In this document: positions 17,316-26,226 of the stretch, piece by piece | How the letters are laid out: the number at the start of each line of letters is the position of its first letter | How positions within the stretch are numbered: position 1 is the first letter of the stretch | Source: Haloprofundus halobius | GTDB taxonomy: Archaea; Halobacteriota; Halobacteria; Halobacteriales; Haloferacaceae | Direction: 5' to 3' | Assembly (NCBI RefSeq): GCF_020097835.1 | Contig: NZ_CP083666.1 | Coordinates: 2,542,001 to 2,606,000 of the forward strand | Length of the DNA: 64,000 nucleotides | Program-made: the position numbers and the translations under genes | Notes under the pieces: generated by a model | The model's database searches: none | What the model saw: only the letters and a program-made list of their open reading frames with translations | Told to the model about the DNA's origin: nothing

Positions 17316-19511
17316 TCAGTCCTCGGTGGTGTACCGGCGTTCGTACCCGAACGGTTCGTACTCCCTGCCGCCGCCCTCGTAGAACTTGCCGAAGAACTCG
17401 ACGTACTCGAGACGGACTGCCTGCAGGCCGGCGCTCGTCACGCCGAGCGCGAGCACGAGCAGGTGGCCGAGCACGAGCACGACGAGGCCGACGAGGACGA
17501 GCGCGGCCCCGCCGTGGACGAGGCCGGGGTACATGATCGCTTCGGCCCCGTACTCGCTGGTGACGTACTCCGGTCCGTAGCTGAGCATGAAGTGGAACTC
17601 GCCGTCGTGCTCGTACGCGCCGAAGAACAGGAGATTGACGACGAACGCCATCCCCGCCTTCGCGAGCAGCACCGCGGCGATCCGCGTGTACGAGAGCACG
17701 TTGACGAGCACGTTCAGCGACTCGACGATCTCGATCGGTTCGCCCAGCGCGAGGAGGACGACGCCGACGAAGAACGCGCCGAGACCGAGCCAGCCGACGA
17801 CGGCCGGGAAGCCGTTGAAGCCGAGGGGAATGACGCCGTTCACCGAGAACGTCTGGAAGACGAACTCCGGCGCGGTGCCCTTCAGGATGTCGCTGAAGAC
17901 GAACACCCACAGCCCGTTGAGCATCAACAACCACGAGCCGCTCTCGTAGAGGGCGTGCTTGAAGTCGTGGTGCTCGTTGACCTCGACGAAGTCGAGAATC
18001 CACCCGAGGTTCAGGTGGAAGATGCCGACGAGCACGCTCACGACGAGCCAGCCCGTCGCCCAGCCGAGCTGAGAGGGCGACAGCCCCTTCAACAGCGGCG
18101 CGTGACCCATCCCGAGCGCGCCCTCCCAGAAGTGCGTCGAGATGAGGTGTAGCCCGAAGATCTCGCCGTACAGCACGCCGAAGATCATCGTGAACAGGCC
18201 GGCCCAGATGGTGATCCCGCCCATGCTCTTGAACGCCTCGCTGTCGAACTTCGTGTAGAGGTAGTAGCCGATGAGCGTGTAGATGGCACCGTAGCCGAGG
18301 TCGCCGATCATGAAGCCGAAAAAGGCCGGGAACGTCAGGAAGACGAGCACCGACGGGTCGAACTCGTTGTACTTCGGTCGGCTGACCGCGTTGACGAGCA
18401 CCTCGAACGGCTTGGCGACGCCGGGGTTGTCCTGGATGACCGGCGGGTCGTCGCGCCGCATGACGACGTTGTTGCCCCCGTCGGCGCGGACCTCCTCGTC
18501 GCCGCCGTCGGCGGCGGCGGGTTCGCCGGGCGTACTGTCGACCTGGTCGATCCACGCCTCGTGTCCGCCGCTCTTGAAGCTCGCGCGCTCTATCTCCTCG
18601 ACCTCGACGTGCTGACCGACGTCCTCGCGGAGCGCGCTCGCGAACTGCGTGTAGCGCTCGGTCGGAATCCACCCTTCGGCGACGAACGCGTTCTCCGTCG
18701 TCGCGAAGGAGAGCGGCGCTTCGGTCTTCTGGACCTCGATGGAGAGTTGCTCTTCAGCCGCGAGCAGGAAGCCCGCGGCGTCGATTTTGACCTCTTCGAG
18801 TTCGTCCTCGACCGTCGCCAGCCTCGATTCGAGTTGCTGTTCGCGATGGCGGAGTTCGCCGACGTACTCCTCGGGACTCGACTCCGACTTCGGCACTTCG
18901 TACGTCGTGAAGTCGGTGCCGACGAGCGCCTCGTCGAGTGCGTCCTCGTCCGCGGCGTCGGCGGGGTACGCGACGACGGCGAACACGTCGTCACCCTCGA
19001 AGATCTCGAACTCGTCGACCGTCTCGGCGTCGACGAGCGCGCGCTCGACCTCGTCGCGGTTCCCTTCGCCGACGGCGACCTGTATCGAGTCGTAGCCCGA
19101 CAGCAGGTCGAGGTCGATGCCGAGGTCCGCGAACGGTTCGACGGCGTCGATGTCCTCACGGACGCTCCGCAGTTCGTCGCGGAGTTCCTCGCGGCGGTCG
19201 TTGAGTTCGTTGACCTCGGCACGGACCTCCGCGAGTTCGGCTTCGACTTCCTCGTCGTCGTCGAAGGTGCGGGTCGGCCCGGCGTCCTCGTCGTCGACGT
19301 CGAGGATACTCTCCAGAGAGCGAACCGTGACGAGTTTGTCCGAGGCCTGTTCGGCGCCCGAGACGGGGTCGCCGCGCGAGAACCCCTCCCACGAGTCGGT
19401 GTAGTCGGTTACGTGCAGGAGGTTCAGGTCGTGCACCGTCTCGATGACGTCGTCCATGAACCGCTTGGACCCGGTCACCGAGACCTTACTCATCTGCTCA
19501 GGTCTGAGCAT
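17316..19511 (-). CDS. atpI: A-type ATP synthase subunit I (membrane stator, a-subunit homologue)
   Basis: A 731-residue stator subunit. The N-terminal cytoplasmic half (to about residue 390) is mixed alpha/beta with a coiled coil (EVEAELAEVRAEVNELNDRREEL). The C-terminal half has about seven to eight membrane helices, including FFGFMIGDLGYGAIYTLIGY and the half-channel region LNVLVNVLSYTRIAAVLLAKAGMA with its conserved Arg. It starts MLRPEQMSKVSVTG and overlaps atpH by 14 bp. Confidence 0.96.
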   Translation of the reverse strand: MLRPEQMSKVSVTGSKRFMDDVIETVHDLNLLHVTDYTDSWEGFSRGDPVSGAEQASDKLVTVRSLESILDVDDEDAGPTRTFDDDEEVEAELAEVRAEVNELNDRREELRDELRSVREDIDAVEPFADLGIDLDLLSGYDSIQVAVGEGNRDEVERALVDAETVDEFEIFEGDDVFAVVAYPADAADEDALDEALVGTDFTTYEVPKSESSPEEYVGELRHREQQLESRLATVEDELEEVKIDAAGFLLAAEEQLSIEVQKTEAPLSFATTENAFVAEGWIPTERYTQFASALREDVGQHVEVEEIERASFKSGGHEAWIDQVDSTPGEPAAADGGDEEVRADGGNNVVMRRDDPPVIQDNPGVAKPFEVLVNAVSRPKYNEFDPSVLVFLTFPAFFGFMIGDLGYGAIYTLIGYYLYTKFDSEAFKSMGGITIWAGLFTMIFGVLYGEIFGLHLISTHFWEGALGMGHAPLLKGLSPSQLGWATGWLVVSVLVGIFHLNLGWILDFVEVNEHHDFKHALYESGSWLLMLNGLWVFVFSDILKGTAPEFVFQTFSVNGVIPLGFNGFPAVVGWLGLGAFFVGVVLLALGEPIEIVESLNVLVNVLSYTRIAAVLLAKAGMAFVVNLLFFGAYEHDGEFHFMLSYGPEYVTSEYGAEAIMYPGLVHGGAALVLVGLVVLVLGHLLVLALGVTSAGLQAVRLEYVEFFGKFYEGGGREYEPFGYERRYTTED

Positions 19512-19830
19512 GCACCGCCTCCTCGAACCGTTCTACCGTGTACTCGACCGCCTCCTCGACGTTCGATTGCGCCTCGGAGACGAGTTCCTCGCGGGCGTGT
19601 TCGCCCTCCTCGATGATCTCCTCGCGTTCGGCCTCGATGTCCGCTCGGGCCTCCGCGAGTCGTCGTTCCTCCATCTCGGATGCCTCCGCTTCTGCCTCGG
19701 CCCGAATCTGTTCTGCACGGTCGCGGGCGTCGGAGATCAGTTCCTCGCGCTCACGCTCTGCCTGCGCGATGATGTCGTCGGCGTCGGACTCGGCCGACTT
19801 GATCCGTTCGAGAACCTCTGGTCTCGGCAT
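19498..19830 (-). CDS. atpH: A-type ATP synthase subunit H
   Basis: A 110-residue peripheral-stalk subunit, nearly all one heptad-rich charged helix (AQAEREREELISDARDRAEQ, EAEAEASEMEERRLAEARAD). It starts MPRPEVLERIKSAESDADDI at the ATG at 19830; the extra 24 in-frame residues upstream are not helical or conserved-looking. It is the first gene of the nine-gene operon H-I-K-E-C-F-A-B-D. Confidence 0.93.
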   Translation of the reverse strand: MPRPEVLERIKSAESDADDIIAQAEREREELISDARDRAEQIRAEAEAEASEMEERRLAEARADIEAEREEIIEEGEHAREELVSEAQSNVEEAVEYTVERFEEAVHAQT

Positions 19831-19864
19831 ACTCAGTAATCGTTGGAAAGTTGCATCACGGCCG

Positions 19865-19870
19865 TATAAG
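19865..19870 (-). promoter_or_regulatory. possible promoter of the ATP synthase operon
   Basis: The minus strand shows CTTATA about 37 bp before the atpH start. A transcription start some 25 bp downstream would leave a leader of roughly 13 nt. It is the only AT-rich box in the spacer between atpH and the divergent methyltransferase gene. Confidence 0.4.
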
Positions 19871-20039
19871 GTGTTTGCGGAACCCGTCCGAGGGAGTCGC
19901 ACACGGCGGCGCAGTTTCGCGTCGCTGTCGACGTCGTTTCGCGGCGGCGTCGACCCCGACGGAGAGACCGTCCGGACGTCGAACCGGTCGCTGCCGGAGA
20001 ATCCGCAGCGTTATGATTGCCGAGTTCGAAGCGCCGACA

Positions 20040-20663
20040 ATGGGTATCCTCGAGGACAAGGGACGGGCACGGCTGTTCTACAAGTACCTCTCGAAGGTGT
20101 ACGACCAGGTCAACCCGTTCATCTGGAACGAAGAGATGCGCGCGGAGGCGCTGGCGCTGCTCGACATCGAACAGGGTGACCGCGTCCTCGACGTCGGCTG
20201 CGGCACAGGTTTCGGCACCGAGGGGCTGCTCCAGCACACCGACGACGTCCACGGCCTCGACCAGAGCGTCCACCAGATGGAGAAGGCGTTCCAGAAGTTC
20301 GGCAAGCGCGACAGGGTGCGCTTCTACCGCGGCGACGCCGAGCGCCTCCCGTTCACCGACGACAGCTTCGATATCGTCTGGTCCTCCGGTTCAATCGAGT
20401 ACTGGCCGAACCCGGTCGACGCGCTCGAAGAGTTCCGCCGCGTCGTCAAACCCGGCCAACAGGTGCTCGTCGTCGGCCCGAACTATCCGAAGACGACGGT
20501 GATGCAGAAGGTCGCCGACTCCATCATGCTGTTCTACGACGAGGAGGAAGCCGACCGGATGTTCGAGGAGGCGGGCTTCGAGGACGTCGAACACGTGCTG
20601 ATGGGGCCGTCGTACGACCCGGACATCGCCATCACCACCGTCGCCCGCGCACCCGAGGAGTAA
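20040..20663 (+). CDS. SAM-dependent methyltransferase (UbiE/MPBQ-methyltransferase-like)
   Basis: A 207-residue class-I methyltransferase. The SAM-binding motif VLDVGCGTGFG is followed by LDQSVHQMEKA, RFYRGDAERLPFTDDSFDIVWSSG and RRVVKPGQQVLVV, the full motif I-III order. The sequence resembles quinone-type methyltransferases of plants and halophiles (IEYWPNPVDALEEFRRV), so a role in menaquinone modification is possible but not shown. ATG at 20040 (MGILEDKGRARLFYKYL) is preferred to an upstream in-frame ATG at 20013. It is divergent from the ATP synthase operon. Confidence 0.85.
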   Translation: MGILEDKGRARLFYKYLSKVYDQVNPFIWNEEMRAEALALLDIEQGDRVLDVGCGTGFGTEGLLQHTDDVHGLDQSVHQMEKAFQKFGKRDRVRFYRGDAERLPFTDDSFDIVWSSGSIEYWPNPVDALEEFRRVVKPGQQVLVVGPNYPKTTVMQKVADSIMLFYDEEEADRMFEEAGFEDVEHVLMGPSYDPDIAITTVARAPEE

Positions 20664-20741
20664 CAGCCGGTCGCAGACGAAACCAACCATAGACGAAACC
20701 GACCGCAGACGACGACGTCTCGACGATTCCCGCCAGTCCGC

Positions 20742-21227
20742 TCATCGAACGACCGCCGAGAGCGTCGCGAGCGGCCGCTCGTCGTACCGAACGTCGACGG
20801 TCACCGACGAGCCGACGGTCAGTTCGGGATCGTTGGTTTCGGCGACGGCGAACGACGCCGTCTCGCCCGCGCCCCACTGTGACTCCGCGGCGCTGTTGAA
20901 CGGCCCCGCCGGGCCGGGACGGAAGCCGGTCGCGGAGAAGAACGGGAGCGAGGGTTGCTCGGCGAGCGGCGTGCCGTCGACGCTGACGCGGAGGTCGAGA
21001 CGTCGCACGTCGAGCGTCTCGCCGCCCCGGTGGACGAAGCGGAGGGTATCCTCGCTCGCCGAGAGCGACAGTACCGCCCGCGAACCGCTAGACGGCGTCT
21101 CGGCGTCGAGGGCGAGGGCACCGACGCTGGCGGCGAGGCCGACCGACACGAACAGCAGGAGGACGACACCGACGGCCGGAACCGAAGCACGGGCGCGAGA
21201 CGACACGCCACGGAGTGGATCCCTCAT
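20742..21227 (-). CDS. exported pilin-like protein with N-terminal membrane helix
   Basis: A 161-residue protein whose N-terminus (RARASVPAVGVVLLLFVSVGLAASVGALAL) looks like the class of archaeal type IV pilin-like signals: basic residues, then a hydrophobic helix at about residues 15-38. The rest is a beta-rich domain (SEDTLRFVHRGGETLDVRRLDLRVSVDG) that recalls the archaellin/pilin-associated folds of haloarchaea. I recall related proteins labelled DUF7311 (unverified). It lies downstream of the 443-residue secreted protein on the same strand, with a repeat-rich 162-bp spacer. Confidence 0.65.
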   Translation of the reverse strand: MRDPLRGVSSRARASVPAVGVVLLLFVSVGLAASVGALALDAETPSSGSRAVLSLSASEDTLRFVHRGGETLDVRRLDLRVSVDGTPLAEQPSLPFFSATGFRPGPAGPFNSAAESQWGAGETASFAVAETNDPELTVGSSVTVDVRYDERPLATLSAVVR

Positions 21228-21274
21228 CGGTCAAAAGGATGCGCCTCCACCGAGAGCGAATACGAGAGCGAGCG

Positions 21275-21377
21275 GAGATGAGGTGAGTAGGTGAACGGAG
21301 GTGAGTGGGTGAGCAGAGGTGCGGTGAGTGGTACGAGTGGAGGTGAGATGAGTAGGAGCGAACCGCGGTGAGAAGTC
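21275..21377. repeat. degenerate GGTGAG tandem repeats
   Basis: The spacer between two minus-strand genes has six GGTGAG copies plus near-copies (GGTGAA, GATGAG) within about 100 bp, mostly in the setting GAGGTGAG or GGGTGAG. The plus strand is purine-rich there. It is non-coding and unlike the palindromic spacers elsewhere in the window. Confidence 0.7.
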
Positions 21378-21389
21378 GGCGAGGCGTCC

Positions 21390-22721
21390 CTACGCGCCGT
21401 CCGAGGCCCGAGTGTGATACTGTGGGGGTGCGTTCAGGGACTGATTCGAATCACGGACGTTCAGCGGGTCGGAAGCGTCGATTTCGATGGAGACGAAGGA
21501 GTTGCCGCGGATCGACTGGACGACGAACTCGTCGTCGGGGGTGATCGTCCAGAGCACGCCGTTCGAGTCCGTTCGACCGAGGTACGCGGGCTGTTCGTTG
21601 CTGTCCGGACGGCCGATGCTGACGTTGCCCTGAACGGGGTCACCGCTATTTGCGTCGACCAGTTCGATGCGGAGCGGCCCCCCGGCGTACGTTCGGTTGA
21701 CACGCAGTTCGAGCCCCGAGCGGGTGCCGTTGGTCGACTGCGCGGTGTGGACGGCGTCGAGGTGAACGCGCTGTATCTCGCGGAACACGCTTCCGTCGTC
21801 GCCCCGGTCGATGTAGGCGGTGAGGTCGCCGCCGGCGTACTGCACCTTGCCGACGAAGATGTTACTCGCCTGAACACCGGTCGGACTGTTGAACTCGCCG
21901 CGCTGCATGATGGTGGGGTAAGCCCGTTCCATCACGTCGGGGAGTTCACCGACGGAGATGCGACCGCTCGTGTCGGAACTGCGGCGCGCCCCGTCGTACA
22001 CCTCGCGGATGTAGACACCCTCCTCGATGGTCGAGAGGACGACGCCGTCGTCGGTCGTCTGGACGTAGATGCGACTGGGGTTCTCCGCGCCGCCGAGGGC
22101 GGCCGCGGCGCGCTCGCGGACCGGTCCTCGCATCGTCTGCAGTTCGAGTCGAACCGCACCGGTTCGGCCGGCGACGTTGAGCCCCTCCATGTCGTCGGCC
22201 GTCGTCTCGAGCATCGTCGCGTTCTGTCGGAGCTGCGACGCCTCGGTGTGGACCCTCGCCAACCGGATGAGGAGCTCCTCCGTCGTAATCTCGCCGCTCG
22301 TGTGGGCGTCCAGCGCCGCCCGTTCGTCGGCTCGGAGGTCGTTGACGCGGATTTCGAGTTCGGTCAACGCGCGAAGCACCGCTTTGCGGCGCTCGTTTTC
22401 GTTCTCCATGGCGTCGAGTCGCTGCTGCATCGTTCGCGTCCGGAGGTCGGTCCGAACTCGCGCATCGCGGACCGACAGCGCGGCGCTCAGATTCGACGAA
22501 GCGGCCCCGAACTCCGCGGTTGCGGCGTCGTCGTCGGTCAGCGTCAGTACGCTCGTCTCGTTGTGAATCTCGGGGAGCGATGCGTCGGAGTCGGTGGAGA
22601 GCGACGGCGACGGGTCGGTGGCCGACGATTCGCCCGGCGGCGGTGCGGCGGTGACCCCGCCGCCGACCGACGAGACCAGGAGGAGGACCGCAGTAATCAG
22701 CGCGGCGGACTGTCTCATCAT
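21390..22721 (-). CDS. secreted helical/coiled-coil protein (DUF7096/DUF7094-like)
   Basis: A 443-residue exported protein. A signal peptide (SAALITAVLLLVSSVGGGVTA) is followed by an acidic linker, a long helical region (MQQRLDAMENENERRKAVLR, LRADERAALDAHTSGEIT), then a mixed domain, and a beta-rich C-terminus (LVDANSGDPVQGNVSIGRP) like a carboxypeptidase-regulatory/transthyretin-like fold. The ATG at 22721 (MMRQSAAL) is chosen because a TATA-like TTTTAG lies 28 bp upstream, fitting a leaderless mRNA; an ATG at 22742 is also in frame. It is divergent from the membrane-bound regulator gene at 22934. Confidence 0.7.
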   Translation of the reverse strand: MMRQSAALITAVLLLVSSVGGGVTAAPPPGESSATDPSPSLSTDSDASLPEIHNETSVLTLTDDDAATAEFGAASSNLSAALSVRDARVRTDLRTRTMQQRLDAMENENERRKAVLRALTELEIRVNDLRADERAALDAHTSGEITTEELLIRLARVHTEASQLRQNATMLETTADDMEGLNVAGRTGAVRLELQTMRGPVRERAAAALGGAENPSRIYVQTTDDGVVLSTIEEGVYIREVYDGARRSSDTSGRISVGELPDVMERAYPTIMQRGEFNSPTGVQASNIFVGKVQYAGGDLTAYIDRGDDGSVFREIQRVHLDAVHTAQSTNGTRSGLELRVNRTYAGGPLRIELVDANSGDPVQGNVSIGRPDSNEQPAYLGRTDSNGVLWTITPDDEFVVQSIRGNSFVSIEIDASDPLNVRDSNQSLNAPPQYHTRASDGA

Positions 22722-22933
22722 CGCCGCGTACACAGTCATCATACTAAAACCGGTCGCTGTGCACCACACGACAGCGAGCGGACACGATACGCCGGATAGT
22801 CGGCCGGAACCGGCCGTCCGATGTACACGGGACGACACCCCGCGGACGAGGCGAAGCGTCGTCCGGCGGTCGGCCGTCCGTCGGTCGTCCGATGGAAAGC
22901 GTTTTGCCATCCCCACGAGAGTTGACAAACTGT

Positions 22934-24094
22934 ATGCGGTACGCCGCCCTCGTGCTCGCCTTCCTCGTCTTCTCAGCCGGGTTCGCGCCACCGGCCGCCG
23001 CCGTCGTCGGAGCCGACGACGGCCAGGGAGCGACGACCTTCCAGACCGACGACCCACCGGACACGAAGCTCGTCGTCTCGGTGAGAGGTAACGGCAACGC
23101 GCAGTGGTCGGTCGTGACGCGCTATCCGCTGAGCGGGAACAACAGCACGGCGGCGTTCGAGCAGTTCGTCGCGGACCTCCAACGCGGCGAGGCTAACGCC
23201 ACGGTAGACGAGCGGACGTTCGAACGGTTCGCCGCGCTCTCCTCGGAGGCGACGAACCGCCCGATGGAGATACGGAACGTCAGCTACAACGGGACCGTAC
23301 AGAACGAGACCGGCGTCGTGAACATGACGTTCACGTGGACGAACTTCGCCGAGGAGACGAGTCAAGGGCTCAGAGTCGGTGACGCGTTCGAAACGCCGGA
23401 CGGCGGAACGTGGTTGCCGCGCATCGAAGCAGGCCAGCAGTTGGTCATCGAGGCGCCGGACGGGTGGAACTCACAGGACGTGAGCTTCCCCGCTCGGACA
23501 CGTGACGGAACCACCGTCATCGTGGACGGCCCTCGCGACTTCACCGACGACTCCGAGGACGAGGCGAACATCATCTCCGTCTCGTACAAGTCGCCGGGGT
23601 CCGGACGACTGACAGAGGAAAGCGAGAACGAAAACGACCTCGCGCTCATCGCGGGTATCGGCGCGATACTCGTCTTCGCGGCGATGGTCGCCGCCGTCGT
23701 TCTCCGTCGGCGACAGGGGTTCGAGGAGACCGACGGCGAAATCATCACCGTCGACGACTCGACGCCGACGCCTCGGCCGACCGGCGACGGCGGGGAGGCG
23801 GTCGCCGACTCGTCGCCGGAGGACGCGGCGGACGACCCGGACGACGACGTCGACCTCTCGCTGCTCTCGGACGGCGAACGCGTCGAGCGACTGCTCGAAC
23901 GCAACGGCGGACGGATGCGGCAGGCCAACATCGTCAAGGAGACGAAGTGGTCCGACGCGAAAGTGTCGCAACTGCTCTCCTCGCTTGCCGACGAGGATCG
24001 CATCGAGAAACTGCGCCTCGGACGCGAGAACCTGATCTCGCTCCCCGACTACGACGGCAGCGACGGCGGCGGGAGCGACGACGACGACATCTGA
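22934..24094 (+). CDS. membrane-anchored winged-helix regulator (DUF7345/DUF7343-like)
   Basis: A 386-residue protein with a signal peptide (residues about 1-22), an extracytoplasmic beta-rich domain (about 30-225, with VVTRYPLSGNNSTAAFEQF and LPRIEAGQQLVIEAPDGW), one membrane helix (ALIAGIGAILVFAAMVAAVVL), an acidic linker, and a C-terminal winged helix (ERLLERNGGRMRQANIVKET, AKVSQLLSSLADEDRIEKL). This topology puts the DNA-binding domain in the cytoplasm, so the protein could sense something outside and regulate genes directly. I recall the domains as DUF7345 and DUF7343. The divergent partner at 22721 is a natural target. Confidence 0.78.
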   Translation: MRYAALVLAFLVFSAGFAPPAAAVVGADDGQGATTFQTDDPPDTKLVVSVRGNGNAQWSVVTRYPLSGNNSTAAFEQFVADLQRGEANATVDERTFERFAALSSEATNRPMEIRNVSYNGTVQNETGVVNMTFTWTNFAEETSQGLRVGDAFETPDGGTWLPRIEAGQQLVIEAPDGWNSQDVSFPARTRDGTTVIVDGPRDFTDDSEDEANIISVSYKSPGSGRLTEESENENDLALIAGIGAILVFAAMVAAVVLRRRQGFEETDGEIITVDDSTPTPRPTGDGGEAVADSSPEDAADDPDDDVDLSLLSDGERVERLLERNGGRMRQANIVKETKWSDAKVSQLLSSLADEDRIEKLRLGRENLISLPDYDGSDGGGSDDDDI

Positions 24095-24168
24095 ACCCAT
24101 CACCGAGTGAGAATTTGTCGCACGTCGTCGTCTGCGGCCCCCGGTTCCGAAAACGTTTACCGGCGAGT

Positions 24169-24174
24169 GGAGGT
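24169..24174 (+). promoter_or_regulatory. Shine-Dalgarno site of etfBA
   Basis: GGAGGT, fully complementary to the 3' end of 16S rRNA, lies eight bases before the ATG at 24183. A weak TTTAC box lies about 15 bp further upstream, too close to be this mRNA's TATA if a leader is made, so the promoter is uncertain. Confidence 0.55.
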
Positions 24175-24182
24175 AGTGGTCG

Positions 24183-24974
24183 ATGATGAAGATTCTCGTA
24201 ACCGTCAAGGAAGTCGCCGAAGTCGAAGACGACTTCGAGATCGACGGGCTCGGAATCGACGAGGCGTACCTCGAGTACGACCTCAACGAGTGGGACGACT
24301 ACGCCGTCGAGGAGGCGGTCCAGATAGCGGAGGCGGGCGACGACGTGGAGGTCGTCAGCGTCACTATCGGCCCCGAACGGAGCGAGGAGACGATTCGGAT
24401 GGCGCTCGCGAAGGGCGCGGACCGCGCGATTCGCGTCTGGGACGACGCGTTCGAGGACGTCGACCTGCTCGACGTGGCCGCGAAGACGCGTCTCTTCGCC
24501 GCCGTCGTCGAACAGGAAGACCCCGACCTCGTACTGACCGGCGTCCAGGCCTCCGACGACGGCTTCGGCGCGACGGGCGTCTCCGTCGCCGACGAAGTCG
24601 GCTTCGAGTGGGCCGCCGTCGTCAACGAACTCGAACTGGGTGAGGACGTCGCGAACGTCCGCCGCGAGCTCGAAGGCGGCGTCGAGGAGCTCACCGAGGT
24701 CGACCTCCCCGCCGTGCTCACCATCCAGACGGGTATCAACGAACCGCGCTACGCGAGCCTGCGCGGCATTCGACAGGCCCAGCGCAAGGAGATCGCGCCG
24801 ATGGGACTCGGCGACCTCGGTCTCGACGCCTCGGCGCTCGACAGCCCCATCGAACTCACGGGAATGCGCGAACCCGAGAGCGAATCGGACGCGACCATCT
24901 TCGAGGGCAGCGCCGAGGAGACGGCCGCGCAACTTGCCGATGTCCTCCGCGAGAAGGGGGTGGGCGCACAATGA
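24183..24974 (+). CDS. etfB: electron transfer flavoprotein subunit beta
   Basis: A 263-residue FAD/AMP-associated subunit of electron transfer flavoprotein, carrying electrons from acyl-CoA and other dehydrogenases. It begins MMKILVTVKEVAEVEDDFEI, has the acidic segment YLEYDLNEWDDYAVEEAVQ, and the beta-subunit signature around INEPRYASLRGIRQAQRKEI. It overlaps etfA by 4 bp (ATGA), so the subunits are translationally coupled. A second in-frame ATG at 24186 is possible. Confidence 0.95.
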   Translation: MMKILVTVKEVAEVEDDFEIDGLGIDEAYLEYDLNEWDDYAVEEAVQIAEAGDDVEVVSVTIGPERSEETIRMALAKGADRAIRVWDDAFEDVDLLDVAAKTRLFAAVVEQEDPDLVLTGVQASDDGFGATGVSVADEVGFEWAAVVNELELGEDVANVRRELEGGVEELTEVDLPAVLTIQTGINEPRYASLRGIRQAQRKEIAPMGLGDLGLDASALDSPIELTGMREPESESDATIFEGSAEETAAQLADVLREKGVGAQ

Positions 24975-25918
24975 CGGTGCTCGCCGTCGCCGACCACCGC
25001 CGCGGGAGCCTCCGCGACGTGAGCTACGAACTCGTCACGGCGGGCCGCCAACTCGCCGACTCGACGGGGGGCGACCTCCACGTCGCCGTCATCAGCGGCA
25101 ACGTCGAGGAGTTCGGAGAGAAACTGAATCTCGACGGCGTCGACACCGTCCACACCGTCGCGAACGGCGAGGAGTTCAACCACGACGTGTACGCGGGCGC
25201 GGTCGAGGCGCTGTACGCCGAACTCGACCCGACCGTCCTCCTGATGCCGAACAGCGTCAACGGCCTCGACTACGCGCCCGCCGTCGCGAACGCGCTCGAC
25301 CTGCCGCTCGTGAGCGACGCCGTCGACTTCGACTACGACGACGGACTCACCGCGACCCGCGAGATGTACGAGTCGAAGGTCGAGACGACCGTCGACGTCG
25401 ACGCAGATCAGGTCGCCGTCACGATTCGCGGTGGCGAGTGGCCCGCCTCGACGAAGGCAGGTGACGCCGAGATTTCGGCGTTCGACTTCGAACCGGAGGG
25501 CGAACTCGGCTCCCGCGTGCTCGGCTTCGAGGAAGTCGTCGGCGGCGACGTCGACATCACCGACGCGGACGTGTTGGTCTCGGTCGGTCGCGGCATCGAG
25601 GAGGAGGAGAACCTCGAACTCGTCGAGGAACTCGCCGACGCGCTGGGCGCGACGCTCTCCTCGTCGCGGCCCATCGTCGACGCCGGCTGGCTCCCGCCGA
25701 ACCGGCAGGTCGGCCAGTCCGGCAAGGTCGTCACCCCCGACGTCTACCTCGCCGTCGGCATCTCCGGGGCGGTCCAGCACGTCGCCGGGATGAAAGGTGC
25801 CGACACCATCATCGCCATCAACACCGACCCGAACGCGCCGATCTTCGACATCGCCGACTACGGCATCGTCGGCGACCTGTTCGAGGTTGTCCCCGAGCTC
25901 ATAGAGCAGTTCAACTAG
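24971..25918 (+). CDS. etfA: electron transfer flavoprotein subunit alpha
   Basis: A 315-residue subunit that binds the catalytic FAD. The C-terminal FAD domain shows [60 protein letters not shown] and [13 protein letters not shown] in the standard order. The N-terminal domain is the usual alpha/beta fold. A strong palindrome sits just after the stop (25934-25952) and may end the transcript. Confidence 0.96.
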   Translation: MTVLAVADHRRGSLRDVSYELVTAGRQLADSTGGDLHVAVISGNVEEFGEKLNLDGVDTVHTVANGEEFNHDVYAGAVEALYAELDPTVLLMPNSVNGLDYAPAVANALDLPLVSDAVDFDYDDGLTATREMYESKVETTVDVDADQVAVTIRGGEWPASTKAGDAEISAFDFEPEGELGSRVLGFEEVVGGDVDITDADVLVSVGRGIEEEENLELVEELADALGATLSSSRPIVDAGWLPPNRQVGQSGKVVTPDVYLAVGISGAVQHVAGMKGADTIIAINTDPNAPIFDIADYGIVGDLFEVVPELIEQFN

Positions 25919-25920
25919 AA

Positions 25921-26110
25921 CCTTTTGCGCTGCGGGGCGGCTGCGCCGCCCCTCGGCAACAGCTTCACCAAAAGCACCGTCGGAGCGGAGCTCTGACGAG
26001 CCCTCGTTCGTTCCACTCACGGGGACACTCCTCCTTCGCTTCGGCGCTTCGCGCCTCCGGGAGACCTCTGCTCTCCCGTGCCCTCGCTCACTCCGTTCGC
26101 GAGGCCTTGC
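25921..26110. repeat. palindromic intergenic repeat, copy 1
   Basis: The 308-bp space between etfA and the prenyl synthase gene has no gene but holds a repeat. It opens CCTTTTGC, has a perfect hairpin ggggcggc-tgc-gccgcccc (25934-25952), then CTCGGCAACAGCTTCACCAAAAGC, and later shorter stems such as ggcgc-ttc-gcgcc (26043-26055). The same order (CCTTTTGC, hairpin, CTCGGCAA-AGCT-ACCAAAAGC) recurs at 33340. Both copies start within a few bases of a stop codon. Confidence 0.75.
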
Positions 26111-26226
26111 CGCCTCGTTTGCGGAGTAGCTCTCGACGCGAGTAGACCGTGACAGGACGCCTATCGCCAACCCCGTTTCTCCGCGTTTCGGTACGTACTT
26201 CCCTGACCGACACCACCTGTCCGATA

